DNA from: Thermococcaceae archaeon
GTDB taxonomy: Archaea; Methanobacteriota_B; Thermococci; Thermococcales; Thermococcaceae
Length of the DNA stretch: 64,000 nucleotides
Assembly (NCBI GenBank): GCA_030156945.1
Contig: JASGLT010000008.1
Span: 1-64,000 of the forward strand
Reading direction: 5' to 3'
A program made the translations under genes and the position numbers. Position 1 is the stretch's first letter. Every line of letters starts with the position of its first letter. The notes under the pieces are model-generated. The model did no database searches, was not told the DNA's origin, and saw nothing but the letters and a program-made list of their open reading frames with translations. Of the stretch, positions 7,892 through 16,178 are shown piece after piece.

Positions 7892-8582
7892 GGTAGCTTA
7901 TCCTCGCCCTCCCATTTTTCTCAAGCCATACCAAAATCTCCCTCGCGAAATCGAACTTTTTCCGCTTGCTCTCCCAGACCGGTGAGTGTTCCCTGAGGTT
8001 GGGCTTGCTCCACATGCCAACGGTCTCGCCAAAATCAAATCCGACCAGTACAATTTCCCCCGCCCCAAGCTCTTCTGCGAGAAAAGCGGCCCTGTCGCCG
8101 TCGGTGAAGCCACCGAAGTTGTAGATGACGTCCAGGGGCTCCGTCTGACACGTGCCCAGGATTCTGGAGAACAGGGGCACGTATGATACCAGCTTTTCAA
8201 CGTTGTCCCCGTGGGCATGAACCACCATAAAAGCGCCCCTGTCGTTGGCTATCTTGAGGTCGGGAACCCTGCCATCAAGATCTGTGACGATGACGTCCGG
8301 CAGGAGGCCTTTTTCAAGAAGGGCGGATGTAGCACCGTCGGCTGCTATGAGAGTTCCGTCCGAGAACTCGAACTCCTCCAAAGCAGCTTCCAGACTCGGC
8401 CCTGCACCAAAAACGTAGGCCCTTTTCCCGACGACAACCTCAAGCTCCTCACGGAGGATGTACTCATCACCTTCAAGGAGCAGAGCCCGGAGTATCTGAG
8501 CAGCCTTCCTGTCCTCTTCTATTGAGTAACCCATCTCGCGAACTATGCGAAGGTAAAAGGGTTTCCAGTCTTCCCACTTCAT
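7875..8582 (-). CDS. mptE: 6-hydroxymethyl-7,8-dihydropterin pyrophosphokinase, archaeal MptE type
   Basis: A 235-residue DUF115/MptE protein. MptE makes the diphosphate of 6-hydroxymethyl-dihydropterin for folate or methanopterin-like cofactors and replaces bacterial FolK. Visible family blocks are AYVFGAGPSLEAALEE near residue 53, IAADGATSALLEKGLLPDVIVTDLDG near residue 78, VVHAHGDN near residue 120, and GFTDGDRAAFLAEELGA near residue 155. The ATG follows the TATA box at the distance expected of a leaderless messenger. It overlaps the convergent upstream gene at its 3' end. Confidence 0.88.
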   Translation of the reverse strand: MKWEDWKPFYLRIVREMGYSIEEDRKAAQILRALLLEGDEYILREELEVVVGKRAYVFGAGPSLEAALEEFEFSDGTLIAADGATSALLEKGLLPDVIVTDLDGRVPDLKIANDRGAFMVVHAHGDNVEKLVSYVPLFSRILGTCQTEPLDVIYNFGGFTDGDRAAFLAEELGAGEIVLVGFDFGETVGMWSKPNLREHSPVWESKRKKFDFAREILVWLEKNGRARISYLRAGL

Positions 8583-8604
8583 AGGTTCTTAGTCACAGCA
8601 AAAT

Positions 8605-8615
8605 CTATTAAATCC
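8605..8615 (-). promoter_or_regulatory. TATA box of mptE
   Basis: GGATTTAATAG on the minus strand is centred about 27 bp from the ATG at 8582, with no Shine-Dalgarno. The transcript is probably leaderless. Confidence 0.5.
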
Positions 8616-8683
8616 TTCCCGTGATCACGTGTACTCTAATGAATTCAAATTCACATTAACCGGATTTTAAGGGCAAGATAGAA

Positions 8684-8695
8684 AGGTTTAAATGC
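8684..8695 (+). promoter_or_regulatory. TATA box of the ABC transporter operon
   Basis: AGGTTTAAATGC predicts initiation near 8717, 12 nt before the ATG at 8729 and just ahead of its GGTGA site. Confidence 0.65.
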
Positions 8696-8728
8696 ATGCA
8701 TGGACTTAAGTATGCATCGGTGAATCCC

Positions 8729-10282
8729 ATGAAAAGACGGTATCTGCCAGCCCTTTTGATATTTTTGATGGTTTTTTCGGTAGTCGCAAGCGGCTGCATA
8801 GGCGGCGGTGGCGGTGAAGAGAAGACCAGCACAATAGTGATAGGCGTCACCGACAAGGTGACCGACCTTGACCCAGCGAATGCCTACGATTTCTACACCT
8901 GGGAAGTCCTCAACAACGTCATGGAGGGCTTAGTGAAGTACAAGCCTGGAACTCTGGAAATAGAGCCCGGGCTCGCTGAAAAGTGGGAAGTCAACGAGGA
9001 CTCCACCGTGTGGACCTTTTACCTGAGAAAGGACTTGAAGTTCGCCGATGGAACCCCCCTAAAGGCCCAGGACGTTGTGAGAAGCATCGAGAGGGTCATG
9101 AAGATACAGGGCGACCCTGCATGGCTTGTAACTGATTTCGTTGACAGGGTTGAGGCCAAGGACGACTACACCGTGGTTTTCTACCTCAAGCAGCCGACGA
9201 GCTACTTCCTGTCCCTGCTCACCACCCCACCCTACTTCCCGGTCCACCCGAACTACGCTCCCGACCAGATTGACAGTGACCAGACCGCCGGTGGAGCCGG
9301 GCCTTACATGATAACCAAGTGGGTGCGCGATGAGGAGCTCGTCCTCGAGGCGAACCCGAACTACTACGGCGAGAAGCCGAAGACCGAGAAGATAATCATA
9401 AAGTTCTACCGCGACGCTTCAACGATGAGACTTGCCCTCCAGAACGGCGAGATTGACATTGCCTGGAGAACACTGAGACCGAGCGACATAAACAGCCTCA
9501 AGGAGGAGGGCAAACTCAAAGTCATCGAGGTCCCCGGCGGATTCATCCGCTACGTCTGCCTCAACACAAAGACAGAGCCAACCAGCAACGTGAAGGTAAG
9601 GCAGGCCCTCGCGGCGGCGATTGACAGGAAGGAGATAGCCGAGAAGGTCTTTATGGGTACAGTTGAGCCCCTCTACAGCCTAATCCCGAACGGAATGTGG
9701 AGCCACAAAGACGTCTTCAAGGACAAGTACGGAGACGGAAACCTTGAACTGGCCAAGAAGCTCCTCCAGGAAGCTGGTTACAGCGAGAGCAACCCACTCG
9801 AGATACAGCTCTGGTATACACCAACCCACTACGGAGACACGGAGGCAGACCTCGCCCAGATGCTCAAGGAGCAGTGGGAGAAGACGGGGATGATAAAGGT
9901 CACAATAAAGAGCGCGGAATGGGGAACCTACGTGGATTACGCCAGGAAGGGACAGATGCAGGTCTACCTGCTCGGCTGGTACCCCGACTACCTCGACCCG
10001 GACGACTACACCACACCGTTCCTGAAGAGCACCGCCAACAGCTGGGCCGGAACGGGCTACGCCAACCCGACCGTCGATGAACTGCTGACGAAGGCGCAAA
10101 CGCTGACCAGCCAGGACGAGAGAGCCAAGCTCTACGAGCAGGTTCAGGAGATACTGGCTGAGGAAGTTCCATACATACCGCTAATACAGGGCAAGCTCTT
10201 CGTGGTGACACAGGAGAACGTTAAGGGCGTAATAATTGGCCCTGACATGATTTTCCACTACGCCCACCTTTACAAGGAGTGA
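8729..10282 (+). CDS. ABC transporter solute-binding lipoprotein, family 5 (DppA/OppA type)
   Basis: A 517-residue extracellular solute-binding protein. It starts with a positively charged signal (MKRRYLPALLIFLMVFSVV) and a lipobox ending ASGC at about residue 25, followed by a GGGGG linker, so it is a membrane-anchored lipoprotein. The mature protein shows SBP_bac_5 features: DPANAYDFYTWEVLNNVMEGLVKY, VWTFYLRKDLKFADGTPLKAQDV, and AAAIDRKEIAEKV. It is the receptor for the four downstream transporter genes. Such systems import peptides in bacteria but beta-oligosaccharides in some Thermococcales, so the ligand is open. GGTGA 5 nt upstream fixes ATG 8729 over the ATG 33 nt earlier. Confidence 0.92.
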   Translation: MKRRYLPALLIFLMVFSVVASGCIGGGGGEEKTSTIVIGVTDKVTDLDPANAYDFYTWEVLNNVMEGLVKYKPGTLEIEPGLAEKWEVNEDSTVWTFYLRKDLKFADGTPLKAQDVVRSIERVMKIQGDPAWLVTDFVDRVEAKDDYTVVFYLKQPTSYFLSLLTTPPYFPVHPNYAPDQIDSDQTAGGAGPYMITKWVRDEELVLEANPNYYGEKPKTEKIIIKFYRDASTMRLALQNGEIDIAWRTLRPSDINSLKEEGKLKVIEVPGGFIRYVCLNTKTEPTSNVKVRQALAAAIDRKEIAEKVFMGTVEPLYSLIPNGMWSHKDVFKDKYGDGNLELAKKLLQEAGYSESNPLEIQLWYTPTHYGDTEADLAQMLKEQWEKTGMIKVTIKSAEWGTYVDYARKGQMQVYLLGWYPDYLDPDDYTTPFLKSTANSWAGTGYANPTVDELLTKAQTLTSQDERAKLYEQVQEILAEEVPYIPLIQGKLFVVTQENVKGVIIGPDMIFHYAHLYKE

Positions 10283-10284
10283 TT

Positions 10285-10315
10285 TGCTTTTTTGCTCCTT
10301 TCTACAATTTTTAGC
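10285..10315 (+). terminator. T-rich intergenic stretch after the binding-protein gene
   Basis: Three T clusters (GCTTTTTTG, CCTTTC, AATTTTTAG) follow the binding-protein stop without a strong hairpin, as in archaeal termination. Partial stopping here would leave more binding protein than permease. Confidence 0.5.
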
Positions 10316-10326
10316 GGGGTGATGGT

Positions 10327-11346
10327 ATGGCCAGAGGATTGGGACAGTACATATTAATCAGGGCCCTTATGATAATCCCGACGATACTCATCCTTTACAC
10401 GCTCGTGTTTTTCTTCCTGAGAATTCTCCCCGGGAACCCGGTCATGGCGGTTGTTGGCACTAAAAACATCCCGCCGGAACAGCTGGAGCACCTTATGGAG
10501 ATGGCAGGCCTGAACAAGCCCCTCTACGTCCAGTATTTTGACTACCTCAAGGGAATCCTCCACGGTGATTTTGGGGTAACCCTCGCCTTCCCGATGGGGA
10601 AACCGGTGTGGGATTACATCTCCCAGCGCTTCCCTGCAACTCTCGAACTGGCCATCTGGGCCTTCACCGTCAGCGTCCTCCTCGGCCTAATAACGGGGGT
10701 TCTCGGGGCCACCAAAAAAGGAACAAAAGTCGACACCTCAATGAGGCTCTACAGCATAATTGCTTACACCCTCTTCATACCCTGGTTCGGAATGATGCTT
10801 CAGTACGTTTTCGGAATTCACCTCCACTGGCTTCCCACTTCCGGGAGGCTCGATCCAGGGGTTGACCTGCACACGATAACGGGTCTCTACGTCCTCGACA
10901 GCATTCTAACCGGCAACTGGGAGGCTCTAGTAAGTTCCATAAGACACCTCATCCTGCCGGCCTTGACTCTGGGAATAGTGCTGAGCGGGGCATACACAAG
11001 GCTGGTGAGGAACAACATGGTGGACGTTCTAAGTCAGGACTTCATAAGGTCATATCAGGCAAGGGGCGTCCCTGACAGAAAGGTTCTCTGGTACGCGCTT
11101 AAAAACGCATTTATACCCGTTGTAACCCTCATGGGACTTCAGTTCGCCATACTCCTCGGTGGGGCCGTTCTTACTGAGACGACCTTCAGCTGGCCGGGAA
11201 TGGGGACTTTCCTCGTTGACAGGATAGACTACCGCGACTACAACGCCATCCAGGGTGCAGTCATCTTCTTCGCCTTCTTCGTCGGCGTCATCAGCCTCAT
11301 CGTGGACATAGTCTACGCAATCCTCGACCCGAGGGTGAAATACTGA
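10327..11346 (+). CDS. ABC transporter permease, DppB type
   Basis: A 339-residue inner-membrane permease of the binding-protein-dependent family. The first membrane helix (LIRALMIIPTILILYTLVFF) and RILPGNPV are characteristic of DppB/OppB. Further helices follow near residues 105-125, 145-165, 205-225, 265-285 and 305-330. The cytoplasmic EAA loop is DFIRSYQARGVPDRKVLWYALKNAFIP. It starts at ATG behind GGGGTGAT. It forms the channel with the next gene product and is translated from the same operon as the ATPases. Confidence 0.92.
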   Translation: MARGLGQYILIRALMIIPTILILYTLVFFFLRILPGNPVMAVVGTKNIPPEQLEHLMEMAGLNKPLYVQYFDYLKGILHGDFGVTLAFPMGKPVWDYISQRFPATLELAIWAFTVSVLLGLITGVLGATKKGTKVDTSMRLYSIIAYTLFIPWFGMMLQYVFGIHLHWLPTSGRLDPGVDLHTITGLYVLDSILTGNWEALVSSIRHLILPALTLGIVLSGAYTRLVRNNMVDVLSQDFIRSYQARGVPDRKVLWYALKNAFIPVVTLMGLQFAILLGGAVLTETTFSWPGMGTFLVDRIDYRDYNAIQGAVIFFAFFVGVISLIVDIVYAILDPRVKY

Positions 11347-11356
11347 GGTGGTCAAA

Positions 11357-12205
11357 ATGGAGATAGCAGGGAAAATTGCCGAGTTCCTGTTTGGAAAGAA
11401 ACCCGGCAGGGGCATGATGCTCTTCGGACTGACCATAGTCCTCATCGTTCTCATAATGGCGATTTTCGCACCCTGGATAGCCCCCTACGACCCCACCCAA
11501 AGCAGCGACGACGTCTTTGCGCCCCCAAGTGGAGAACACCTCATGGGGACAAACAGGCTCGGCCAGGATATGTTCTCAAGAATAGTCTGGGGCTCAAGGA
11601 TAGTCCTCTACGTCGTCTTCATAGCCACCCTAATTTCAATGGCAATTGGCATACCCCTGGGCCTGGTTTCGGGCTACTACGGTGGAAAGACCGACAGGGC
11701 ACTCAGTGTGGTGATGGACAGCATCTACGCTTTTCCCGCTCTCATTCTGGCGATAGTGATAGCCGTTGTCCTGGGCCCCAGTCCTCTGAACACCGCTATA
11801 GCCATAAGCTTCGTTTACGTCCCAACGTACTTCAGAATGGTCCGCGGTCAGACACTAAGCCTGAAGGGCCAGCTGTTCGTGGAAGCGGCTCATGCGATAG
11901 GGGCAAAGAACAGGGAGATTATGTTCAAGTACATCCTTCCAAACCTGGCCCCAACCATCCTCGTTGTCTTCACGCTCAGCGTTGCTGATGCCATATTGAC
12001 TGAGGCTGGACTAAGCTTCCTTGGGCTTTCGGTAACCCCGCCAACCCCAGACTGGGGATACGACCTGCGCGTTGGCCAGCCCTTCCTCCTGGACGGATAC
12101 TGGTGGCTGGTATTCTTCCCAGGAGTGATGATCATGCTGCTGGCCATGGCCTTCGCCCTCATAGGAGAAGCCCTCAACGAGAGGGTGTCCCTTGGAACGA
12201 GGTGA
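11357..12205 (+). CDS. ABC transporter permease, DppC type
   Basis: A 282-residue permease. The N-terminal helix (GMMLFGLTIVLIVLIMAIFAPWIAPYDP) and HLMGTNRLGQDMFSRIVWGSRI are diagnostic of DppC/OppC. The EAA loop is LFVEAAHAIGAKNREIMFKYILPNLAP. It pairs with the DppB-type protein. I start at ATG 11357 because GAGGTGG sits 5 nt upstream; a GTG 9 nt earlier lies inside that site. Confidence 0.92.
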   Translation: MEIAGKIAEFLFGKKPGRGMMLFGLTIVLIVLIMAIFAPWIAPYDPTQSSDDVFAPPSGEHLMGTNRLGQDMFSRIVWGSRIVLYVVFIATLISMAIGIPLGLVSGYYGGKTDRALSVVMDSIYAFPALILAIVIAVVLGPSPLNTAIAISFVYVPTYFRMVRGQTLSLKGQLFVEAAHAIGAKNREIMFKYILPNLAPTILVVFTLSVADAILTEAGLSFLGLSVTPPTPDWGYDLRVGQPFLLDGYWWLVFFPGVMIMLLAMAFALIGEALNERVSLGTR

Positions 12206-12210
12206 TGTGA

Positions 12211-13167
12211 ATGCTGCTGGAAGTCAAAAACCTCAGCATTTATTATTACACGCTCACAGGAGTCGTCAAAGGCGCTGAAGGAGTAAGCTTCTCCATAGAT
12301 CGCGGGGAGTGGGTGACCTTCGTGGGAGAAAGCGGGAGCGGGAAGTCGACAGTCGCCCACGCAATCATGAACATAGTCCCCTCCCCTGGCAGAATAGTAT
12401 CGGGAGAGGTAGTATTCCAGGATAGGGATCTCCTAAAACTGAGTAAAGAAGAGCTCAGGGAAATAAGGGGGAAGGAAATCAGCATGATATTCCAGGATCC
12501 AATGACAAGCCTCGACCCCCTGAGAAAGGTTGGGGACCAGGTGATTGAGGTTATGACGGTCCACGGCATTCCAGAAGAGGAGGCAAGGGAGAGGGCAAAG
12601 GAACTCCTTGAAAAGGTCAACCTTCCACCCGACAGACTCGACTACTACCCCCACCAGCTGAGCGGAGGGCAGAGGCAGAGGATAAGCATAGCCATGGCAA
12701 TGGCCTTCAACCCCAAGCTCCTCATAGCGGATGAACCAACGACAGCCCTCGACGTCATAGTTCAGGACTCAATAATGGACCTGATAGAGGCCCTCAAGGC
12801 CGAGGGGACGAGCATATACTTCGTCACGCACGACATATCCCTTGCAGCTGAGAGAAGCGACAAAATAGCCGTTATGTACGCCGGCAAACTCGTTGAATTT
12901 GGGACCGTGGAGCAGATACTCGAAAACCCGCTGCACCCATACACAAAGGCGCTTATAGAAGCTGTTCCCGACCTCTGGAAGGAGGGCAAAGTGAGGGCCA
13001 TTCCAGGATATCCTCCCGACCTGAGGAACCCGCCTAGTGGTTGTCGCTTCCATCCGAGGTGCCCTCTTGCCAAAGCCGGTCTCTGCGATGCGGAAGAACC
13101 GGAGTTCGAGGAGGTCGAGAAGGGCCACTACGTTGCGTGCCACTTTCCAGGGGGGTGGAGAGGGTGA
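12211..13167 (+). CDS. ABC transporter ATP-binding protein, DppD type
   Basis: A 318-residue ATPase. Walker A is GESGSGKST near residue 40, the Q-loop is in MIFQDPMTSLDP, the signature is LSGGQRQRISIAMAM, Walker B is LLIADEPTTALD, and the switch is THD. The C-terminal region PPSGCRFHPRCPLAKAGLCD carries the cysteine-rich oligopeptide-transport domain found in DppD/OppD, which may bind an iron-sulfur cluster. The ATG is 5 nt after the dppC stop and the end overlaps the next gene by 4 nt. Confidence 0.93.
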   Translation: MLLEVKNLSIYYYTLTGVVKGAEGVSFSIDRGEWVTFVGESGSGKSTVAHAIMNIVPSPGRIVSGEVVFQDRDLLKLSKEELREIRGKEISMIFQDPMTSLDPLRKVGDQVIEVMTVHGIPEEEARERAKELLEKVNLPPDRLDYYPHQLSGGQRQRISIAMAMAFNPKLLIADEPTTALDVIVQDSIMDLIEALKAEGTSIYFVTHDISLAAERSDKIAVMYAGKLVEFGTVEQILENPLHPYTKALIEAVPDLWKEGKVRAIPGYPPDLRNPPSGCRFHPRCPLAKAGLCDAEEPEFEEVEKGHYVACHFPGGWRG

Positions 13168-14153
13168 GCGAGCCGCTCCTCAAGGTCGAGAACCTCAAAA
13201 AGTACTTCCCTGTGAGGAGGAGCATTCTGGAAACCCTGAGGAAGGAGCCCCCAAGATACGTAAAGGCCGTCGATGGAGTAAGCTTCGAAATAGCGCGCGG
13301 TGAGGTGCTGGCCCTCATAGGGGAAAGTGGATGCGGAAAAACAACCGCCGGAAGGACTATTCTGCGCCTAATTGAGCCGACCGAAGGCAAAATAATCTTC
13401 GACGGGACGGAAATTACCAAATTGAGTCATGAAGCCCTGAGACCTTTCAGGAGAAGAATGCAGATAATCTTCCAAGACCCCTACGCGAGCCTTAGCCCCA
13501 GGATGAAAATAGGCGACGCGATAGCTCACCCGCTCCTCGTACACAGCCTGGCCGAGAAAGAGGAAGCCAGAGAAATGGCCCTCAAGATGCTAAAGCGCGT
13601 TGGTCTGACTCCCGAGGACGAGTTTTACGACCGCTATCCGCATCACCTAAGCGGCGGCCAGAGGCAACGCGTAGTGATAGCGAGGGCGATGATACTGAAG
13701 CCGGAGTTCGTTGTTGCGGATGAGGCTGTCTCAATGATAGACGTCTCGATGAGGGCATCTATCCTCGAGCTCTTAGAGTCCTTCAGGAAGGAGTACAACC
13801 TCAGCCAGCTCTTCATAACCCACGACATAGCCGTCGGAAAGCTCATAGCCGACAGGATAGCCGTAATGTACCTCGGCAAGATAGTGGAAATAGGTCCGAC
13901 TGAAGAAGTCCTGAAGCACCCTGCCCATCCATACACGGCTGCCTTAATCGAGGCCGTCCCCTCAATAGCCAGGAGAAAGAAGGAGAAGAAGATAAGGATA
14001 ACTGGAGAAGTCCCAAACGCCGCCAACGTGCCCCCTGGATGCAGGTTCCACCCCAGGTGTCCCTTCGCGGACGAGAAATGTAGGAGCGAGGAGCCGAAGC
14101 TAATAGAAGTAAGCCACAACCACTTCGTGGCCTGCCACCACCCACTTATCTGA
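13164..14153 (+). CDS. ABC transporter ATP-binding protein, DppF type
   Basis: A 329-residue second ATPase of the transporter. It has Walker A GESGCGKTT, the Q-loop IIFQDPYASLSPRM, the signature LSGGQRQRVVIARAM, and Walker B FVVADEAVSMID. In Walker B the usual DEPVS is DEAVS, a small departure shared by some archaeal DppF proteins. The C-terminus has the NVPPGCRFHPRCPFADEKC oligopeptide-transport motif. GTG 13164 is chosen since it overlaps the dppD stop as GTGA and follows GGAGAGG. The 3' end overlaps the convergent Mut7-C gene by 8 nt. Confidence 0.92.
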   Translation: MSEPLLKVENLKKYFPVRRSILETLRKEPPRYVKAVDGVSFEIARGEVLALIGESGCGKTTAGRTILRLIEPTEGKIIFDGTEITKLSHEALRPFRRRMQIIFQDPYASLSPRMKIGDAIAHPLLVHSLAEKEEAREMALKMLKRVGLTPEDEFYDRYPHHLSGGQRQRVVIARAMILKPEFVVADEAVSMIDVSMRASILELLESFRKEYNLSQLFITHDIAVGKLIADRIAVMYLGKIVEIGPTEEVLKHPAHPYTAALIEAVPSIARRKKEKKIRITGEVPNAANVPPGCRFHPRCPFADEKCRSEEPKLIEVSHNHFVACHHPLI

Positions 14154-14616
14154 CCTTTTCTTTTCTCAGCTTCCTATCAATTTTAAGCATCTCCCTCCAC
14201 TGCCTCCCGGGCCAGTAAATCTGCCCGCAGTTCTTGCAGACGTAGAATTCATCATAACGGCCGTAAACGCTCTCCGGAACTTTACCCTTTACCTCTTCCT
14301 TGGGAACCCTCACTATCAGGCCGTTGCACTTGGGGCATCGAGCATTGGCTGGAAAGAGCTCTTTAAACTCAACTCCAAGCTTTTTCAGCTCCTCAACCTG
14401 ACCCTCAAGAGAGTTACAGGAGAGGAGGAAAACTTTTGCTCCCATCCCTCTGGCACTCTCGGCAAGGCCAGAGTCGCGGGTGAGTATTATCCTGTCCTCC
14501 TCAAGCGCCCTCCTGATGATTTCCTCATCCTCAACTATCCCGTAGAGGGTGTCGTAGCCGTAGAGCCTCAACCACCGCGCCAATCTTCCGAGCATCATGT
14601 CGGCAATGAACTTCAT
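14146..14616 (-). CDS. Mut7-C RNase domain protein with zinc ribbon
   Basis: A 156-residue Mut7-C family protein. The N-terminal PIN-like fold has the typical opening FIADMMLGRLARWLRLYGYDT with its acidic residue, then DEEIIRRALEEDRIILTRDSGLA. The C-terminus is a zinc ribbon with CPKC near residue 113 and CKNCG near residue 145, followed by QIYWPGRQWREM. It is predicted to be a ribonuclease, but the true substrate is not known. It is a single gene, convergent with the transporter operon. Confidence 0.88.
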   Translation of the reverse strand: MKFIADMMLGRLARWLRLYGYDTLYGIVEDEEIIRRALEEDRIILTRDSGLAESARGMGAKVFLLSCNSLEGQVEELKKLGVEFKELFPANARCPKCNGLIVRVPKEEVKGKVPESVYGRYDEFYVCKNCGQIYWPGRQWREMLKIDRKLRKEKVR

Positions 14617-14681
14617 TCACATTCCCCTGAAATGTTAGAAAGGAAAAATAAGGAGTTTTCGATCGAGACCCCCTTTAAAAA

Positions 14682-15221
14682 TCACTTCTGAAGAGTACGC
14701 TTTTTGAATTTCTCCTCAACATCCTCCAGTGAGGAGTAGCCCAGCCTTGAGAAGGTGTAAAGATAGCTCTCAAGAGCGAGGTTTTTTCCAGCTTCTTTCG
14801 CCCTCTCCACATCCTCAAGGTATCGCTCCAGGGTTTGAACTGAAAACGTGGAGAGCTCGCAGGCGAGATACCTCTGAAACTCCGGCTTGTTTTCTATAGC
14901 ATGAGGATACTTCCCATGCAGCTCTTCAATCCAGGACTTTTCTATCTGGACTATTCTCTCTATCAACCCCCTCTTATCCTCGGGGATTTCCAACCTGCCC
15001 TCCATGCACGCGTATTTCTCGTATAGTGGATTCCTCCCCTCTTTTTCCGCCTCTATTAGATCGTTCAGATAGGAAAGCATGGTCTCCAAGGAATACGGGT
15101 AAAAGCGGGATATGCGCATGAACTTGAACGTCTTCTCCCTCTTGCACTCGGAGTTCGTGGGCTGCAGCCTTTCAAAAAACCGGTACTCCCTCTCCGCTAT
15201 CTCCTTGAGAACTTCCATTTT
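14682..15221 (-). CDS. DUF4125-like protein linked to a glycyl radical enzyme
   Basis: A 179-residue soluble protein. The pattern EREYRFFERLQ, then KTFKFMRISRFYPYSLETMLSY, then EKEGRNPLYEKYACM recalls the DUF4125 family, whose members have EW..FQ.V, CQ..W..F..MR.SQF, and GRN...EKYARMM; the match is from memory. It is the third gene of an operon with a glycyl radical enzyme and its activase, starting within a few nt of the activase stop, so a helper or quality role for that enzyme is likely. GGTGG lies about 8 nt before the ATG; a GTG 12 nt upstream is possible. Confidence 0.65.
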   Translation of the reverse strand, partial: KMEVLKEIAEREYRFFERLQPTNSECKREKTFKFMRISRFYPYSLETMLSYLNDLIEAEKEGRNPLYEKYACMEGRLEIPEDKRGLIERIVQIEKSWIEELHGKYPHAIENKPEFQRYLACELSTFSVQTLERYLEDVERAKEAGKNLALESYLYTFSRLGYSSLEDVEEKFKKRTLQK

Positions 15222-15222
15222 A

Positions 15223-16143
15223 TCATCCACCACTCACTACCTCAAGACCTACTTCCTCAAACTCTTCGGCGATGCGTTTCATGGTCTCCTCCGAAGGCTT
15301 CTCACGGGTGGGCATCCTGTATTCCATCCCCAGTCGTCTGTATTTCTCACTCACATCATGGAATGGGAGAAGGTGAATCCGCTCGAATCCGCCAAGGGAG
15401 GAGACGAAACGGGTCCAGCCGCTGACGTTCCTCTCCGTGTCAGTGATTCCAGGAATCACGGGGAAGCGCAGAAACACGTCTTTGGCTCGCCCGATTTTAA
15501 CGAGAAATTCGAGGTTCCTCTTGATGATTTTGTTGCTTACGCCAGTATACTTTATGTGCTCTTCCTCATCAAAGAGCTTGAGGTCGTAGAGAAACACATC
15601 CACAAGTGGCTCAACTTTCTTTAAAACGTCCAAAGGTGCATATCCCGAAGTATCCAGCGCGGTATTGATTTGACGCTCCTTAGATGCCTTTAAGGCCTCT
15701 ACTAAGAACTTTGGCTGGAAAATCGGCTCTCCTCCCGAGAACGTAACCCCCCCACCAGAACTGTCGTAGAGGTTGACATCCCTCTCAACTTCCTTCATGA
15801 GTTCATCGACAGTGATTGTCATTCCTACGAGCTTCAAAGCACTCGTTGGACAGAACTCCGCACAAACACCGCATACATCACATTTTTCCCGGTCTATGTG
15901 CTGAACCTCGTTCTCGTCAAAGGTGATGGCTCTGAGGGGGCAGACGTTAACGCAAGTGTGGCAGTGGATGCATTTGTACTCAAGATACATCAGCTGGGGC
16001 CTCGGCGATATCCCCTCGGGGTTATGGCACCACCAGCACCTCAATGGACAGCCCTTCATGAAAACCGTCGTCCTGATTCCAGGGCCGTCGTGGATTGCAT
16101 AACGCTTTATGTCGAATATAGTCCCCTTTACCAATTTGAACAC
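15223..16143 (-). CDS. Glycyl radical enzyme activating enzyme (radical SAM)
   Basis: A 306-residue radical SAM protein. GPGIRTTVFMKGCPLRCWWCHNPEG holds the CxxxCxxC cluster near residues 31-38. A ferredoxin-like insert follows with two more cysteine sets (CIHCHTCVNVCP and CDVCGVCAEFCP, residues 58-95), as in activases of non-PFL glycyl radical enzymes. GGGVTFSGGEP and the LDTSGYA strand are family motifs. It places the radical on the glycine of the enzyme encoded 35 nt upstream. The GTG at 16143 is the longest start; a TTG 9 nt later has AGGGGTG at better spacing. Confidence 0.9.
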   Translation of the reverse strand: MFKLVKGTIFDIKRYAIHDGPGIRTTVFMKGCPLRCWWCHNPEGISPRPQLMYLEYKCIHCHTCVNVCPLRAITFDENEVQHIDREKCDVCGVCAEFCPTSALKLVGMTITVDELMKEVERDVNLYDSSGGGVTFSGGEPIFQPKFLVEALKASKERQINTALDTSGYAPLDVLKKVEPLVDVFLYDLKLFDEEEHIKYTGVSNKIIKRNLEFLVKIGRAKDVFLRFPVIPGITDTERNVSGWTRFVSSLGGFERIHLLPFHDVSEKYRRLGMEYRMPTREKPSEETMKRIAEEFEEVGLEVVSGG

Positions 16144-16178
16144 CCCTAATGAGCTGTTAAACTCAAAAAGTTAAAGGA